A stretch of 64,000 bases of DNA from Notamacropus eugenii (lineage: Eukaryota; Chordata; Mammalia; Diprotodontia; Macropodidae), in NCBI RefSeq assembly GCF_028372415.1, contig NC_092874.1, positions 240,972,069 to 241,036,068 of the forward strand, given 5' to 3'. This document shows positions 1 through 12,037 of the stretch, piece after piece; positions within the stretch are counted from its first letter, which is position 1, and each line of letters opens with the position of its first letter. Made by a program: the position numbers and the translations under genes. The notes below the pieces were generated by a model, which saw nothing but the letters and a program-made list of their open reading frames with translations, ran no database searches and had not been told where the DNA came from.

Positions 1-420
1 AATTCTTGTCATGGTACACTAGTTGCCTTTAGTTCTTTTGTTTGAAGGCTGGTAGTCTACACACATTTATACCTTTTCATTTTTCTTCCATACTACCACT
101 GTAGGTGATACATATGGGCTGCTAGACTCTGCAATGATTCCACAGATCAATGAGTCTTTGAAATAGGTTTTGAAGTCAGTCACCATAGTCAAAGGAATCT
201 TCCCAGATCTTCCCAAAAACTATAAAAGGTTGATAAACTGCATCCTGTGGGTTATTCTGAGCACATCCTACATACCTTTCATCCATCTTACACCTCCAGA
301 TGTGAGAACACACCTATCGTCTTGCTGAGCTTCTGTCCTAATGGTTAAATTTGTTTGTGTACTCCTGATGTTTCTCTCAACACTTACTTCTAGCATAACC
401 TTCTACATAGGTTGCTTGGA
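1..420 (-). mobile_element. Ty3/gypsy-type LTR retroelement fossil, pol (reverse transcriptase start)
   Basis: The minus strand at about 76-132 reads as the conserved entry to a Ty3/gypsy reverse transcriptase: the ESSSPYVSP block followed by a VVVWKKN-like stretch. It is followed at about 50-75 by the equivalent of the 'CVDY' motif. This order is typical of gypsy-class pol. The element is broken, carries several disruptions and continues off the left edge, so its LTRs are not visible. The right limit is uncertain: weak coding-like minus-strand sequence continues to about 1250 and may be the upstream part of the same element. It looks old. Confidence 0.65.
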
Positions 421-1260
421 TGGTCAAAGTGTGCAGGTATATTGAGAGCATTCTACTTGTATCTTGAACAGAGTGGAATTGGTTCTAATTAATACTGCCA
501 CTACATTGATAGATAATTGATCTGAACATACACAGCCAAGGTGTCCACTGATACCAGCAACTTCCTTGGAAATTTTCAAGCTCACTTTGACACATTCCAG
601 ATAAGTATTATTCTTCTCACTTGGCCTTCCAAATTCAAACCCAAAGATTGCAATGGTATTCTCCATGGATGTCTCAGAAAATCACTGGAATATATTGGTC
701 ATTTGCCCTTTGCTGTTCAACAAGACACTACATTGCATAGCTTTCTCATCACTGTCACCTGTGAGCATTCCTAAAAATCCCAGTGGAAGAGACTCATAAG
801 AAACTGATGATGAGGTCATAATTAATACTTTCAGAATCCATGAAGTCCTCCTTCCCTTCCTCTATCCCTCTTTCCCACTGCTAATTCCATATACCTCATC
901 TGTCAATGCTGCATGATCTTCATGGGTGAATCTAACCTGTGTGTGGTCATCTTTTCTATAGCTGTAGAAGAAGGGAATGCATCTTTCTAGTTTTCTCCTG
1001 ATGACAGTGTTCATGTGTCAATGTTTCTTTGGTCTCCGTTCCCTTATCCCTTTACATTTGTAAGAAGAATGAATTTGTCTTTGGGTCGACTTTTCATCAG
1101 ATCTTCTGTGTGTTTCCTTGACACACTCTGGGTCTGAATGACAGTCCCCTTGATTAACTTCCATGGCCCATATATGAGAAAACATTTCTGAGGTTGTAGG
1201 AGTTGAATTTCTGTAATGTAAGTTATCATGGGGGTACCAATTAATCAAATTCTTTGATAG
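421..1260 (-). other. possible upstream part of the gypsy-like fossil, unassigned
   Basis: Minus-strand open segments at 424-666 and 1018-1248 lie directly upstream of the reverse-transcriptase-like block and could be older gag/pol spacer sequence of the same broken element. I recognise no domain in them, so the assignment rests on position only. Confidence 0.25.
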
Positions 1261-1481
1261 GGTCTATGCCAGTAGTCTTCCATGGGTAGGAACGTCAAAT
1301 GCATTTCACATACAACTTATACTTATGAAACATTGATCCATAATGATAATATTTGCTTGATCACAGAGTGAAATAAACTAGTTCTGTAGTCTTGTTTAAT
1401 AATGATACTATAAGGCACTGCTATGAGCATTTGATGCATAGCAAATAACAATAATACAAATATAAACAGTAATGGCAATAA

Positions 1482-1735
1482 GGGGGCTGCTAGGTGACAC
1501 GGTGGATAGAACCCTAGCCTTGAAATTAGGAAGAGCTGAGCTCAAATCCAGCCTCAGACACTTACCAACTGTGTGACCCTGGGTAAGTCACTTAATCGCT
1601 ATTTGCTTCAATTCCTCAACTATAAAGTGGGGACACATTGGAGAAGGAAATAGCAAACCATTCCAGTATCTTTGTCAAGAAAACCTGATGGACAAGTCAG
1701 TGGGGTAACTAGCAACTGAATGACAACAACAATGG
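1482..1735 (+). mobile_element. tRNA-headed CORE-type marsupial SINE
   Basis: The copy starts with the GGGGGCTGCTAGGTGAC head and carries the 'cagcctcagacacttacc' and 'tgtgtgaccctgggtaagtc' blocks. It ends with 'gaaaacctgatgg...aacaacaat'. It is full length, about 250 bp. Confidence 0.85.
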
Positions 1736-1739
1736 CGGC

Positions 1740-2780
1740 AAAAGCCATCTATTTGCATATAATAGTTAGCACCATTAACTAGCTCATGTTCTTATATTAA
1801 CTCACCAGGACATAGCAGAGAGAGTACAATGTAGACAGCTCTAGATAGGAGCAAAACAAAGAAAATCAAAATAAAATTGATTTTTTTAAAAAATCAAACT
1901 GAAAATTATAGGAAAAAAAGATATAGGCAATGAACAGAAAAGTTCTTTCTTTAAAAAGATGAAATTGGTTATCAAAACTATAAAATTCAACAAGCAACAA
2001 TTCCTTTCCAAAGTGCAAAACAGAGCAAAATTCTGAACCCAAAGCATCAAAGGTCAAATGAAATGACATAAACAGAATTAAAAAGAAAAAGAAAAAAAAT
2101 TAAAATTAAAATCTTAGTTAGTAGTTATTTCCAGAGTCTGAAATGGAAAGACTAAAAGATTCTGATTAAATGAAACAGGAAGAAAATTAAAACAGTATTC
2201 AAATCCCTGCCTCCTCCCCCACCAAAAAAGTTTCTTAAAAAATTTTAAACACTTCCCACAGCATTTCTTCTGGGTAACATCCATCTTTAGCAGCAGTCTG
2301 CACTTTTGTTTTTCTCTTCTACAATTCACTTTTATTTTTCCTCAGAACTGGAGCAGTGGTTGGGATTATTAATGTATTCATCTTACCAGGCTATTACTGC
2401 CAAGATCTGCTAGGAAGCACTGAAATTTCTAAAACTTCTAAGGAAATTTTATTTAAAAAAAGAAATATCTTATTATAATTATCATCATCATTATTATCAT
2501 TATTATTTGGGGAGAGAGTCTGCGAGTTTTGTGGAGACTAAAATATAAAGTTTTAACAGATATTAAGAGAACAAAAAAATGGATATTGTTACATAACTTG
2601 ACATTTGTGAAACATACTAGCAAGCCTTATAATATAATCAAGTCATCCATTAATGGTATTAATTAATTTAATGGCAATAATTATTTAAAATCTGCTTCTG
2701 ATATATTATGAAAATATTTTCCTTGGCATTTTTGCTGAAGGTAAGTAAAATACACTGGAGAAAAGGTACTAATACATTTG
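1740..2780. other. AT-rich unique sequence, nothing recognised
   Basis: This is A/T-rich sequence with runs such as 'ttattataattatcatcatc' near 2470. The small open frames have no splice borders and no recognisable protein similarity. Confidence 0.5.
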
Positions 2781-2783
2781 GCA

Positions 2784-2907
2784 TATGTATGTATATGCAC
2801 AAGTATGTGTGCTAGTATAGTTCTACATGTGTTTTATATACAGTTACAATTATATATGTTCACATATGTGTGTATATATATGTTTGGAAAGCAGATTTAT
2901 GCATATG

Positions 2908-2940
<33 letters not shown>

Positions 2941-2945
2941 ATGCG
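2784..2945. repeat. alternating purine-pyrimidine tract ending in (TG)n
   Basis: 'Gtatgtatatgcac...' alternation leads into an uninterrupted TG run at about 2914-2941. Confidence 0.9.
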
Positions 2946-3920
2946 TTAAGTCTGTAAAACATCAAACTCCCAAGTCACTCTCCCTTTGTGGTTCACACCC
3001 TTATGTGAACAGTGCCATGTTTTCTCACCTCCTCCCTTCACATATTCTGCTTCTGGTAGGAAAGGGGAAACTGGATTCCTCCAAACCTTCCCAGGGCGAG
3101 AGAAAATGGGAATGGTAGTTGCCTAAGACCAAGTTGCCTCTTCCTCCCTTACCAAACCTATTCCTACAAGAAAACTGCTACATCAGTCTATAGTCCAGAT
3201 GAATTTTTACTTCTTTGAATTTGGGGAGCTATAGTAACACGTTAATAAAATCTCTTGTACGTTTTGAGCCTCCAACCAGTAGTTCCAACAATTAGAAAGA
3301 GAATCTACTATTCTCTCTTTCCCAGTGTGTCCCTGGTCAATTACAGCATCCTTCTTATCTCTATCTGATCCCTCAGACACACTCATGCTCCTCACATGCA
3401 CCAAATGATATCTTAAAGAAATCACTTCATTTTGAAAGCACCTGGTAAATATAGATGCTTAAAAAAAAACCACCCTCAAAACAATGAACATTGGGAGAAC
3501 TCTTAAGGTGAGAGCCAAAGTGATATAAAGGATAGTGAAACAGGACTGTTATCAGCTATGTTCTCAGGAAGAGTAACAGCTGTCACCATTCCACGTCCAC
3601 TACAGATAACTACAGTATTTTCTAGGGTTTCACTTCCAGGAGGAACAGCCCCTGTGCTAGTAGCTAAGGTGGTACCTGGGGCCATTCATTGGTCATGTCT
3701 CCTCACGTGACTTCATGTGCAGCCCCTGCCTCAGCTTGCTCATTTCTCATTTGTGGAAAAATGTTAGATCTCCCTTCTAAAGGGGAAAGAAAGACCTTCC
3801 ACTTCAGAAATAATCACACACTTTATTGTCCTTGAATCAGGCTATTTCTGTCCTGCAGCCATCCATTTCAGTAACCAGCTCTTTGGATAAAGAGTTGGCA
3901 CATCTGAATTTACTACATCA
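2946..3920. other. no gene or clear repeat seen
   Basis: Mixed-composition sequence. The open frames at 2870-3118, 3207-3425 and 3503-3685 lack any supporting feature. Confidence 0.4.
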
Positions 3921-3921
3921 T

Positions 3922-4260
3922 AGCTCACATTTAAATAGCACTTTAAGGTTTATGAAGCACAACAACCTTATGATGTAGATAATGCAAACATTATGATTAC
4001 TGAGAGGAAACAGAATTATGATTATTGAGGGGAAACAGATCAGACAATTTGCTGTTGGGAAGATCAGGGCTCAGATTTACCTTTGCCACTAATTCATTGT
4101 GTGACTCTAGGATAAAGTCACCTTACTTCTCTGAACCTGTTTCCTAATCTGTAAAATATGGAGAAAATAATTATAGAACCTATGTCACAGGATTGATGTG
4201 AGGTTCAAATGACATAACATCTATAAAGAGCTTTCCAAACCTTAAACTTTGATACAAATT
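3922..4260 (+). mobile_element. MIR/CORE-SINE fragments
   Basis: The 5' part reads 'tagctcacatttaaatagca' and 'gcactttaaggtttatgaag'. The second part has 'tgtgtgactctaggataaag' and 'tttcctaatctgtaaaatat'. Both are diagnostic MIR blocks, and both copies are diverged. Confidence 0.75.
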
Positions 4261-4484
4261 TTACAGATTTTACAGATGAAGAGAATGTGCTATCAAGAGA
4301 TGCTGAGTAAGTCATATAAGAAAGTATTATAACTGGGACTCAAGTGCTTTTGCAAAATGAAAAATACTTGTGCAGATGGAATTATGCCTTCAAATGTATT
4401 TAAGTGAACAATAAAAAGGAGTATTTTTAAGAAAAGGGCGCAACTAAAAAAATAAACTTTTTAGTTAAATTGGGTTCCAGATAT

Positions 4485-4715
4485 TTGGTCCAACAAGCAT
4501 TTATTAGACCTTTGCTGTGTAGAAAACTAGACATTAGGGTTACAAAGATACAAATGAAACTATTCCTAACCTTACCTTTTACTGGAGAAATACAACATGT
4601 ATACAGATAAGTATCTATATAGCTAGATATAGATACAAATATATAGGATCACTTGAGGAAGTAATATTACTAACAACTAAAAAGATCAGGAAAGGCTTCC
4701 CATAGGGGAAGACAT
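4485..4715 (+). mobile_element. old interspersed repeat, 'catttattaagtgcctactgtg' family
   Basis: It runs from 'caacaagcatttattagacc' through 'gggttacaaagatacaaatg' to 'gatcaggaaaggcttcccat'. Better preserved relatives lie at 20785-21060, 23380-23500 and 36478-36770. The family name is not certain to me (MIR/L2-associated). Confidence 0.6.
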
Positions 4716-5209
4716 GGATGCCTGTCTGCTTTTCTTTGTACAGCATACAGCATAGGTCCATAGGAAGTCAATTAGAAAAGCATTTATCAAGTATTTATTT
4801 GACAGGTCAAGAGCAAGGAGAAAGGTAGATATAAGATCAGGGAAAAAGGATTATTACTGAATTCACAATGCCAGATACTAAGATTCACTCAGTTACCAGT
4901 ATACCAGGGAATAGTCTGAGCTGTACTAGCATCTTGCTCAATGAGCCACATTTCTTTTTGCTGGTGGCAGAGGAAAACAGTCCTTGAGATATCCCTTTAG
5001 CTGGTGGAAGAACTCAGAGCACCTATTACACAGATGGTTAGAAGTCATGAAAGTTCATTAGTCATAAAAGGAATTCAGGTCAGTCTTAAGCAGACTATCT
5101 ATGACTATGTTTCACATGACAAATCATTCCTGTTCTTTAACATCATTTGCATTTCTAATTTTCCTGTATCATTGCCTAGGACAAAAGTCTTGGTAATGAT
5201 CTACTTGTG

Positions 5210-5211
<2 letters not shown>

Positions 5212-5281
<70 letters not shown>
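5212..5281 (+). repeat. (AG)n microsatellite
   Basis: About 34 uninterrupted AG units. Confidence 0.97.
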
Positions 5282-5284
<3 letters not shown>

Positions 5285-5432
5285 ACAGATAGATGATTGC
5301 TAAATAAAAATTTAACTACAGGATTATCAACCAGTTGTGTTTCAAGGAGTTATTTTTTTTCCCAAGAGTTGTAGCTGTGAGCCTGTCTAAAGGGAAGGTT
5401 CATTGCAGGCATTTATTCAAGAAGTAAAAGCT

Positions 5433-5850
5433 ACGTTTTTAAAAAATTTATTATTTTTAAAATCCTTTTCTTTTTAAATTTTGAGTTCCAAGTTCTCTCC
5501 TTCCCTCCTACTCCCTCTAAAACTCACTGAAAGACAAGCAATACACCAGTTATACATGTGAAACCATGAAAACCATATTTCCATATTAGCTATTTTTTTT
5601 TTAAAGCAAGACAAAGAAAATGAGAAAATTATGCCTCAGTTTGCTCTTGGAGGGCATCCATTTTCTCTTTTTTGCATCATGAATCCTTTAGTATTGTCTA
5701 GGATCATTATATTGATCAGAGTAGCCAAGTCTTTCACAGTTGACCATCATTACAACATTGCTGCCACTATGTACAATAATCTTCTGGTTCTTCTCATTTC
5801 ACTTTGCATCAGTTCATATCGTTCTTGCATAGTTTACCTTTCAAAGTAAG
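5433..5850 (-). mobile_element. LINE-1 3' end
   Basis: Reversed marsupial L1 3' terminal sequence: 'tttgagttccaagttctctc' at the element's 3' end, then 'cagttgaccatcattacaac' and 'tgcatcagttcatatcgttc'. The same blocks recur at 28440-29428. It is 5'-truncated. Confidence 0.75.
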
Positions 5851-6082
5851 CCTGAAGACCATGAATACACATAACCCAACTGGAAGATTTGACCATAGAT
5901 TCTTCACTTCAGGGATACACCAGGCAATGCCACCATCCCTAACCCTCACTAAGTCAAATCACTCAGAGTAAATAGTTCTCTTTTTCATTGTGTTGTTCAG
6001 ATACCAGAATATTTTGTGTTTGAATTTTATACCCTTTCCAAAACCAGGCCAGTCATCATACATTGAGAATCTGTGTGTTTAG

Positions 6083-6215
6083 AGCAGGAATCAGTCAACT
6101 GAAGCCCATGGGATAAATCCAGCTCACTACATATATTTGTGTAGCCTACAAGCTAAGAATGGTTTTTCAGTTTTAAATATTGTACTTGGATATATTATTT
6201 CAGGAAATTAATGGC
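6083..6215 (+). mobile_element. hAT-Charlie-type DNA transposon fragment
   Basis: 'Caggaatcagtcaactgaag', 'cccatgggataaatccagct' and 'ctaagaatggtttttcag' match the common mammalian hAT non-autonomous consensus beginning CAGnGGTCnGCAAACT. Only the left part is present. Confidence 0.6.
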
Positions 6216-6555
6216 AGGGAAGGGGGGAACTATTATAACAGAACTTTGTGTACATTGTCAGATATGACCACCATATTTAGTATTTTTCATACAAGGAAGG
6301 GTTCAATCTGGAAGGAATAAAGGAATCCTTTTCTAGATGCATTATCTTTGGTACCCATTTTTCACATGTAGAATCCCTAGAATAATTTTCCCATACTCAA
6401 AGTTCTTTGGGGTCCATAGCTACTAAAAATAATAATACTTCACAAGTCTCTATTGGTCTACTTTTTCTGCTAGTTGTATAGAAGACACAATGAGGAAGAA
6501 AAAGTATTTAATGAAAATGATTTGTAATAAAGAGTATGTGGGAGGAAGTAAGGTA

Positions 6556-7555
6556 TAAAAAGACTGAAGAGGGAGAAGAGGCTAGGTGTGGGGTTTTAAA
6601 ACCAGGGGTGTGGTTTTAAAAACTAAGCAAAGGACTTTATATTTGATTCTGTAGATAATGGATTTTATTGAATAAGGAAGTGATGTGGTCAGACCTGTGA
6701 TTCATGAAGTCCAAATTTGAGGTAGAGAGACCCTCTAGCAGGTTACTGCAAAGTCCAGGCTTGAGGTGATGAGGGTCTGTACCAGGGTGGTAGCATTGTC
6801 AGGAGAGAGAAGGGGCATATTTTAGAGAAGATATGAAGATAGAAACAACAGGATTTGTTGCAGAGTATATATGGTGGAGGGGGTGAGAGAATGAGGACCT
6901 GAGGATGACACCTAGGTTTTGACCCTGAGTGAATGGAAAGATTGTGGTACCTTCAACCACCACTGAGGTCTTAGGGAAGCTGAGAAGAAAGGTTTGGGGG
7001 TGGGAGAGTATGAAGATAATGGGTTCCGTTTAAGATGCCCAATAGGCAGTTGGAACTGCAAGAATGGAGATGGAGAGGTTCTTCATAATTCAACAAATAG
7101 ATGTAAGAATCATCCAAATAGAAATAACCATTGAATCCATGGGAACTTAATGAAATCATTGAGGGAAACAGTATGGAGGAAGAAGAAGGCCTAGAAAAGA
7201 GTCTTGGGGGAGGCCTATGGTTAGTAGGCATGATCTGATCGCAGCATCAGCAAAGAGGACAGAGAAGACATGATCAGACAGGTTATTAGAAAGGGCAAGA
7301 GAAAGTACTGGCAGAAAAATCTAGAAAGAAGAGTATTCCAAGGAGAAGGTTACTGATGGTGTCAAAGACTGCAGAGTGGACAGCATATATGAGGACTGAG
7401 AAAAGGTCATCAGGTTTGGAGATTAAGAAATCATTGGCAACAGGAAAGCGCAGTTTTAATTGAATGGTGAGGTCAGAATCCAGACTATAGAGAGTTAAGA
7501 AGAGAATGAGAGGAAAAGAAGTAGAGACACTGATTATGAACAGCCTTCTCAAGAA
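6556..7555 (-). mobile_element. L2 LINE, ORF2 reverse transcriptase fragment
   Basis: On the minus strand the region at about 7286-7500 translates into a degenerate form of the L2 reverse transcriptase block 'DLLSVLILLDLSAAFDT', seen here as DLFSVLIYAVHSAVFDT. About 200 bp downstream comes the catalytic YADD block, seen as YLDDSYIY within a GFNGYFYLDDS context at about 7080-7140. The order and spacing are those of L2 ORF2. The copy is ancient and full of indels, with no 3' end. Confidence 0.85.
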
Positions 7556-7799
7556 GTGTAGCCATGAATGTAAGGAGAAATAAAGAATAAATGAGTTTGA
7601 GCCAGAACAAAAGATAACTCAGGCCTTCAAGTTGAGTATTCTCCAAATACTTAGCCCATATTTCTATCTTTATTAAGCTTATCTGTCAACAGAAAAGTCA
7701 AATCATTTTGGAACTATATTTCAGCTAGCAAAAAGTCTTATACTCCCTACACAAAAATATTTGTGATATAAAGACAAAAGGTATATGTAGAGCCTATAT

Positions 7800-7915
7800 T
7801 GGATTGCATGCCATCTTAGGGAAGAAAGGGGAGAGGAAGGAAAGGGAGAAAATTTGTGGAACTGAATGTTGTAAACTAAAAATAAATATATATATTTTTT
7901 AAAGACAAAAGGTAT
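7800..7915 (+). mobile_element. L1-type 3' tail
   Basis: 'Gagaaaatttgtggaactga' then 'atgttgtaaactaaaaataa' and a T/A-rich tail: the terminal block of a marsupial L1, also seen at 48420-48540 and reversed at 13510-13730. Confidence 0.55.
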
Positions 7916-7919
7916 CACG

Positions 7920-8256
7920 AAAATGTTGGAGGTTTTTTGTTTGCTTGTTTAGAAAGAAATCCAGTGAGAATTTTGAAAGAAATCTTATGATGATTGTGAG
8001 TAAACCCTCTTAGAAGAATCCAATCAGTGCCTGCTTCATTTCCTCCTGTAAGTCACAGAAGATAATAACGTGTTTTGGGCAAATATATCCATGTCCTCCA
8101 AATAATAATGTTCTTGTCTCTGCTCACCATGACTAATTACTACACATGCTTAGAGTTGCTACAAAGTTTAGAATAGGTATCCTTGGATGAGGAGGTATTT
8201 GATCATTGGACCTTCTCCTTGGTATGGAGCAATTCTGTGATATGGAGGGCTTTTAA
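7920..8256. other. no gene or clear repeat seen
   Basis: Flank of the HSPA8 retrocopy. Nothing recognised. Confidence 0.4.
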
Positions 8257-10540
8257 TGTTTTTTTTTTTTTGGTTTTGTTTTTTTTTATGGTGCCAATTT
8301 TAAATAATGTTTATTCTCCAGGACAAGAATTGCATTTCCACTTGTTTACAGTGATGATAAAGTGCAATGTTGTTCACTTCTCTCCCTCAGCACACATTCA
8401 AGTGTTCAGAATGCCCAGATATACACAGTAGCTTAAATGTTACTTTTAAACTGCTACTGCCTTGGCTACAAATTTTGAGTCCTTCAATGTTTGGAAAAGC
8501 TGTGTGGAAATGCTCTTTCTTCTGTTGTTTAGTCTACCTCTTCAATGGTGGGTCCAGAAGAAGCACCTTCAGATGGGGCTGCTCCACCCCCTGGGAATCC
8601 ACCAGGCATGCCTCCTGGCATGCCCCCTGTACTCTGGTACAGCTTGGTAATGATGGGATTGCAGACCTTCTCCAACTCTTTCTGCTGATGCTCAGATTCT
8701 TCCTTCTCAGCAGTCTGGTTCTTATCCAGCCAGTTGATTATTTCATTACATTTGTCAAGGATCTTCTATTTGTCTTCATCACCAATTTTGGTGCAGTTTT
8801 TTATCCTCCACTGTAGCTTTCATTTTGAAAGCGTAAGATTCAAGAGAATTCTTGAAAGACACCTTGTCTCTCTGCTTCTCATCCTCAGCCTTGTATTTCT
8901 CAGCCTCCTGGACCATACGCTCAATGTCTTCCTTGCTCAGATGTCCTTTATCATTGGTGATGACGATCTTGTTCTCCTTGCCTGTGCTCTTATCCACAGC
9001 AGAAACATTGAGAATGCCATTTGTATCAATGTCAAATGTCACTTCAATCTGAGGAACTCCTCTGGGTGCTGGGGGGATTCCTGTGAGCTCAAATTTGCCA
9101 AGCAGGTTGTTATCCTTTGTCATTGCCCTCTCACCTTCATAAACCTGAGTAAGCACACCAGGTTGGTTGTCTGAATAGGTGGTAAATGTCTGTGTCTGCT
9201 TGGTGGAGATGGTGGTAATTACGTTTGGTCAGAACAGTCATAACTCCACCAGCAGTTTCAATTCCAAGGGAAAGAGGAGTGACATCCAACAGCAACAAGT
9301 CCTGCACATTCTCAGATTTATCTCCAGACAAAATGGCAGCCTGGACAGCTGCACCATAAGCAACAGCCTCATCAGGATTGATACTCTTGTTGAGCTCCTT
9401 GCCATTGAAGAAGTCTTGCAAAAGCTTCTGGATTTTCGGAATTCTAGTGGAACCACCCACCAGGACAATGTCATGAACCTGTGATTTATCTAGCTTGGCA
9501 TATCTTAAGGCCTTTTCCACAGGGTCCAGTGTGCCATGGAAGAGATCAGCATTCAGCTCTTCGAAACAGGCTCGAGTGATTGATGTGTAGAAGTCAATAC
9601 CTTCATAGAGGGAGTCAATCTCAATACTGGCCTGGGTACTAGAAGAGAGGGTGCATTTTGCACGTTCACAAACGGTGTGAGGATGGCAAACAGCCCTCTT
9701 GTTCTCACTGATGTCCTTCTTGTGCTTTCACTTGAACTCCGCAATGAAATGGTTGACCATTCAGTTGTCAAAGTCCTCCCCACCCAAGTGGGTGTCCCCA
9801 GCTGTGGACTTGACCTCAGAGAGGCTATCTTCAATGGTGAGAATGGAGACATCGAAAGTACCACCTCCAAGGTCAAAGAACAACACATTTCTCTCAGCAC
9901 CAACCTTTTTGTCCAAGCCATAAGCAATAGCAGCAGCAGTTGGCTCATTGATGATTCGGAGCACATTGAGACCAGTGATGGTTCGAGCATCTTTAGTGGC
10001 CTGACATTGGGAATCATTGAAATAGGCTGGTACTGTGATGATGGCATTTGTGATGGTCTTCCCAAGGCAAGCTTCAGCAATTCCTTTCATCTTGGTCAAG
10101 ACCATAGAAGACACTTCCTCTGAATAGAAACTTTTGGTCTCCCCTTTGTACTCCACTTGGACCTTAGGCCTGCCTGCGTCATTCACCACTGTAAAAGGCC
10201 AGTGCTTCATGTCTGACTGTACAACTGCATCATCAAATCTGCGACCAGTCAGACGTTTGGCATCAAAAACTGTGTTGGTGGGATTCATTGCAACTTGATT
10301 CTTTGCAGCATCACCGATTAAACGTTCTGTGTCGGTGAAGATGACATAGCTGTGGGTGGTCCTGTTTCCTTGGTCATTAGCAATGATCTCCACTTTCCCA
10401 TGTTGGAAGACTCCCACACAGGAGTAAGTGGTGCCAAGATCAATACCAACTGCAGGTCCCCTCGACATGGTTGCTGGGGAGTTGGGGGTCATAGCTGACT
10501 GCTGTGGAGAAAGAAGGGCTGTTGCTGCTCTGAGTAGATC
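8257..10540 (-). pseudogene. HSPA8: processed pseudogene of HSPA8 (HSC70)
   Basis: An intronless copy of the constitutive HSP70 chaperone. The start codon lies at 10466-10468 ([19 protein letters not shown]) and the GPTIEEVD-type end with its TAA at 8529-8531. The start-to-stop span is 1940 nt against 1941 in human HSPA8 from memory. The ATPase domain is readable to DLGGGTFDV and GGEDFDN, and the substrate domain includes [20 protein letters not shown]. It is dead: Arg-to-stop (CGA to TGA) just after GGEDFDN at 9761-9763, another TGA about 10 codons on, a 1-nt insertion near 9215, and a 2-nt loss near 8795 followed by a TAG. Stop to poly(A) is about 240 bp of 3' UTR, with AATAAA at 8310-8315 (complement) and the tail at 8259-8287. 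No introns, a tail and CpG-type decay mark it as an L1-mobilised retrocopy. A possible imperfect target duplication (ACATTAAAG / ACATTAAAAG) lies at about 8250-8260 and 10543-10552. Confidence 0.97.
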
Positions 10541-10639
10541 CCCTTTAATGTGTTTTGAGACACCCTCAACTCTCATTCCTGAGGATATGTGTCTTTCATG
10601 TTTCCTTATTAGAAAATGGCCCCTATTCTCTTCTCCCAC

Positions 10640-10950
10640 CACACTGCTTCACTTAGTGATGTCATCAGCCTTCATGGATTTGACTATCATCTCTATGCTA
10701 ATAGTTATACTACGAGAACCTCTCTGTCAACATCTTGCATCTCTAACTGCTTTTTGAGAAAACTTGAACTGGATTCTAGTGCCTTCCCTCTGTTAATTAT
10801 TTCCTCTTTATCTTGTATATACCTCGTTTATTATATTTGCTAGTTGTCTCCCCTATTAAATTGTGAACTCTTTGAGGGCAGGGACTTTTTTGCTGCTTTT
10901 TGTATCCCCAAGCACATAGTAGGTGCTTAATAAATGCTTATTGACTGGCT
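10640..10950 (+). mobile_element. L2 LINE 3' end
   Basis: It contains 'attaaattgtgaactctttg', 'gggcagggacttttttgctg' and the terminal 'cacatagtaggtgcttaata' block of L2. It is adjacent to the 5' end of the HSPA8 retrocopy. Confidence 0.85.
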
Positions 10951-11499
10951 GGTGTGATGTACTTGTTCTCCTTGGTTTTTAAAAGCTCTTGTATTCACTC
11001 CTCCTTGTATGCAATGCCACCAAAGTCGAGACTTGTTGGATCAAACTAGTTTATTACCATAAGGCATCAAATACAGTGAAGACAAAGAAATGCATTAAGA
11101 GCTGAGGGAGAAAAATGCTGTTATTGTGCACAGACAATTCCCTTTCCAAAGAGGAAGGAATGGAATTTTGCTGACAAGTCTACTACAGACTAAAACCAAA
11201 TGGAAATTTCCTTTTTTTTTTTTTAAAGAATATAGGTAATCTTAATTTTCCATCTTCTATCAGTAATTGATGTTTTAGATTTCTATTAGAGCCATATACT
11301 TATTCTCATCTCTCCATGAAATACTGATTTCAGGGAAACCTCACTCGTTGGAGAGGCATGGCTACATGGGAGATAGCAAAGCTCTTAATCAACATTTCTT
11401 TAATGAACATTCTTTTGTCTACCAAAAAAAACCTCCTTCCAATGTCATTAGAGACTTCATTCTACCTACTGCTACTCCACCAACTAGAACAGAGCAGGT
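10951..11499. other. intergenic, no gene or clear repeat seen
   Basis: Unassigned sequence downstream of the C12orf56 3' end. Confidence 0.4.
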
Positions 11500-11904
11500 T
11501 ATACTTTTTGGAATTGCTCTTTATTTTATTTTCTCTTTAGAGCCTTTTAAAGTGCCCTATTAGGCACTGCCCTATTCAGCATATTTCACTCTCTCCTCAA
11601 AACATAGAAATCTGGAAGCTCTTGGAACACACAGACATCACAGAGAGCTGTCATAATCTCCCATAAGGTTGATGAGAAAAAACAACATTTTTTTTCTCCT
11701 GAAGAAATCCAATAGCTTCTAGTGTCACTGGATTTATGAGAAAATGTATTTCACTCCTTTTCTGCTATAGAGAAATAGTTTCCCTAAGGGTTCTGTTTCA
11801 AGAGAAGGTGAAATACAGAGCTCTCATGATTTTAAATTAGTAGCTGGCATGGTTTTAATAGGAATGGCAATGTGAATTTTTTTAAAGTTTTAAGCTACTT
11901 GTAT
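11500..11904 (-). other. C12orf56: probable 3' UTR of C12orf56
   Basis: It follows the stop codon directly. Overlapping AATAAA signals on the minus strand lie at 11520-11530, about 375 nt after the stop, so the transcript plausibly ends near 11500. No transcript evidence is available, and other signals further left cannot be excluded. Confidence 0.45.
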
Positions 11905-12037
11905 TTATCTATGAACATTCACACACTGCTCCTGTTCAACCAGGTCCAGAACTTCATGAATGAGCCGAGTAGTGGTCTGTGTAATAGGGTAACACAATGG
12001 GAGTCTTTTTTCCAGAGCTGGCATGTGAACAAAGTAC
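11905..12037 (-). CDS. C12orf56: C12orf56 last coding exon
   Basis: The acceptor is 'ctttctgatctgcag' and the exon starts in phase 2, completing an Arg codon split with the 19.8-kb exon. It reads YFVHMPALEKRLPLCYPIT and ends LDLVEQEQCVNVHR, with TAA at 11905-11907. It encodes the C-terminal 43 residues, a helical tail after a proline-containing loop. Confidence 0.93.

Noticed and set aside
8367-10123. Plus-strand open frames of 146-149 codons
   Set aside because: They are antisense shadows of the HSPA8 retrocopy.
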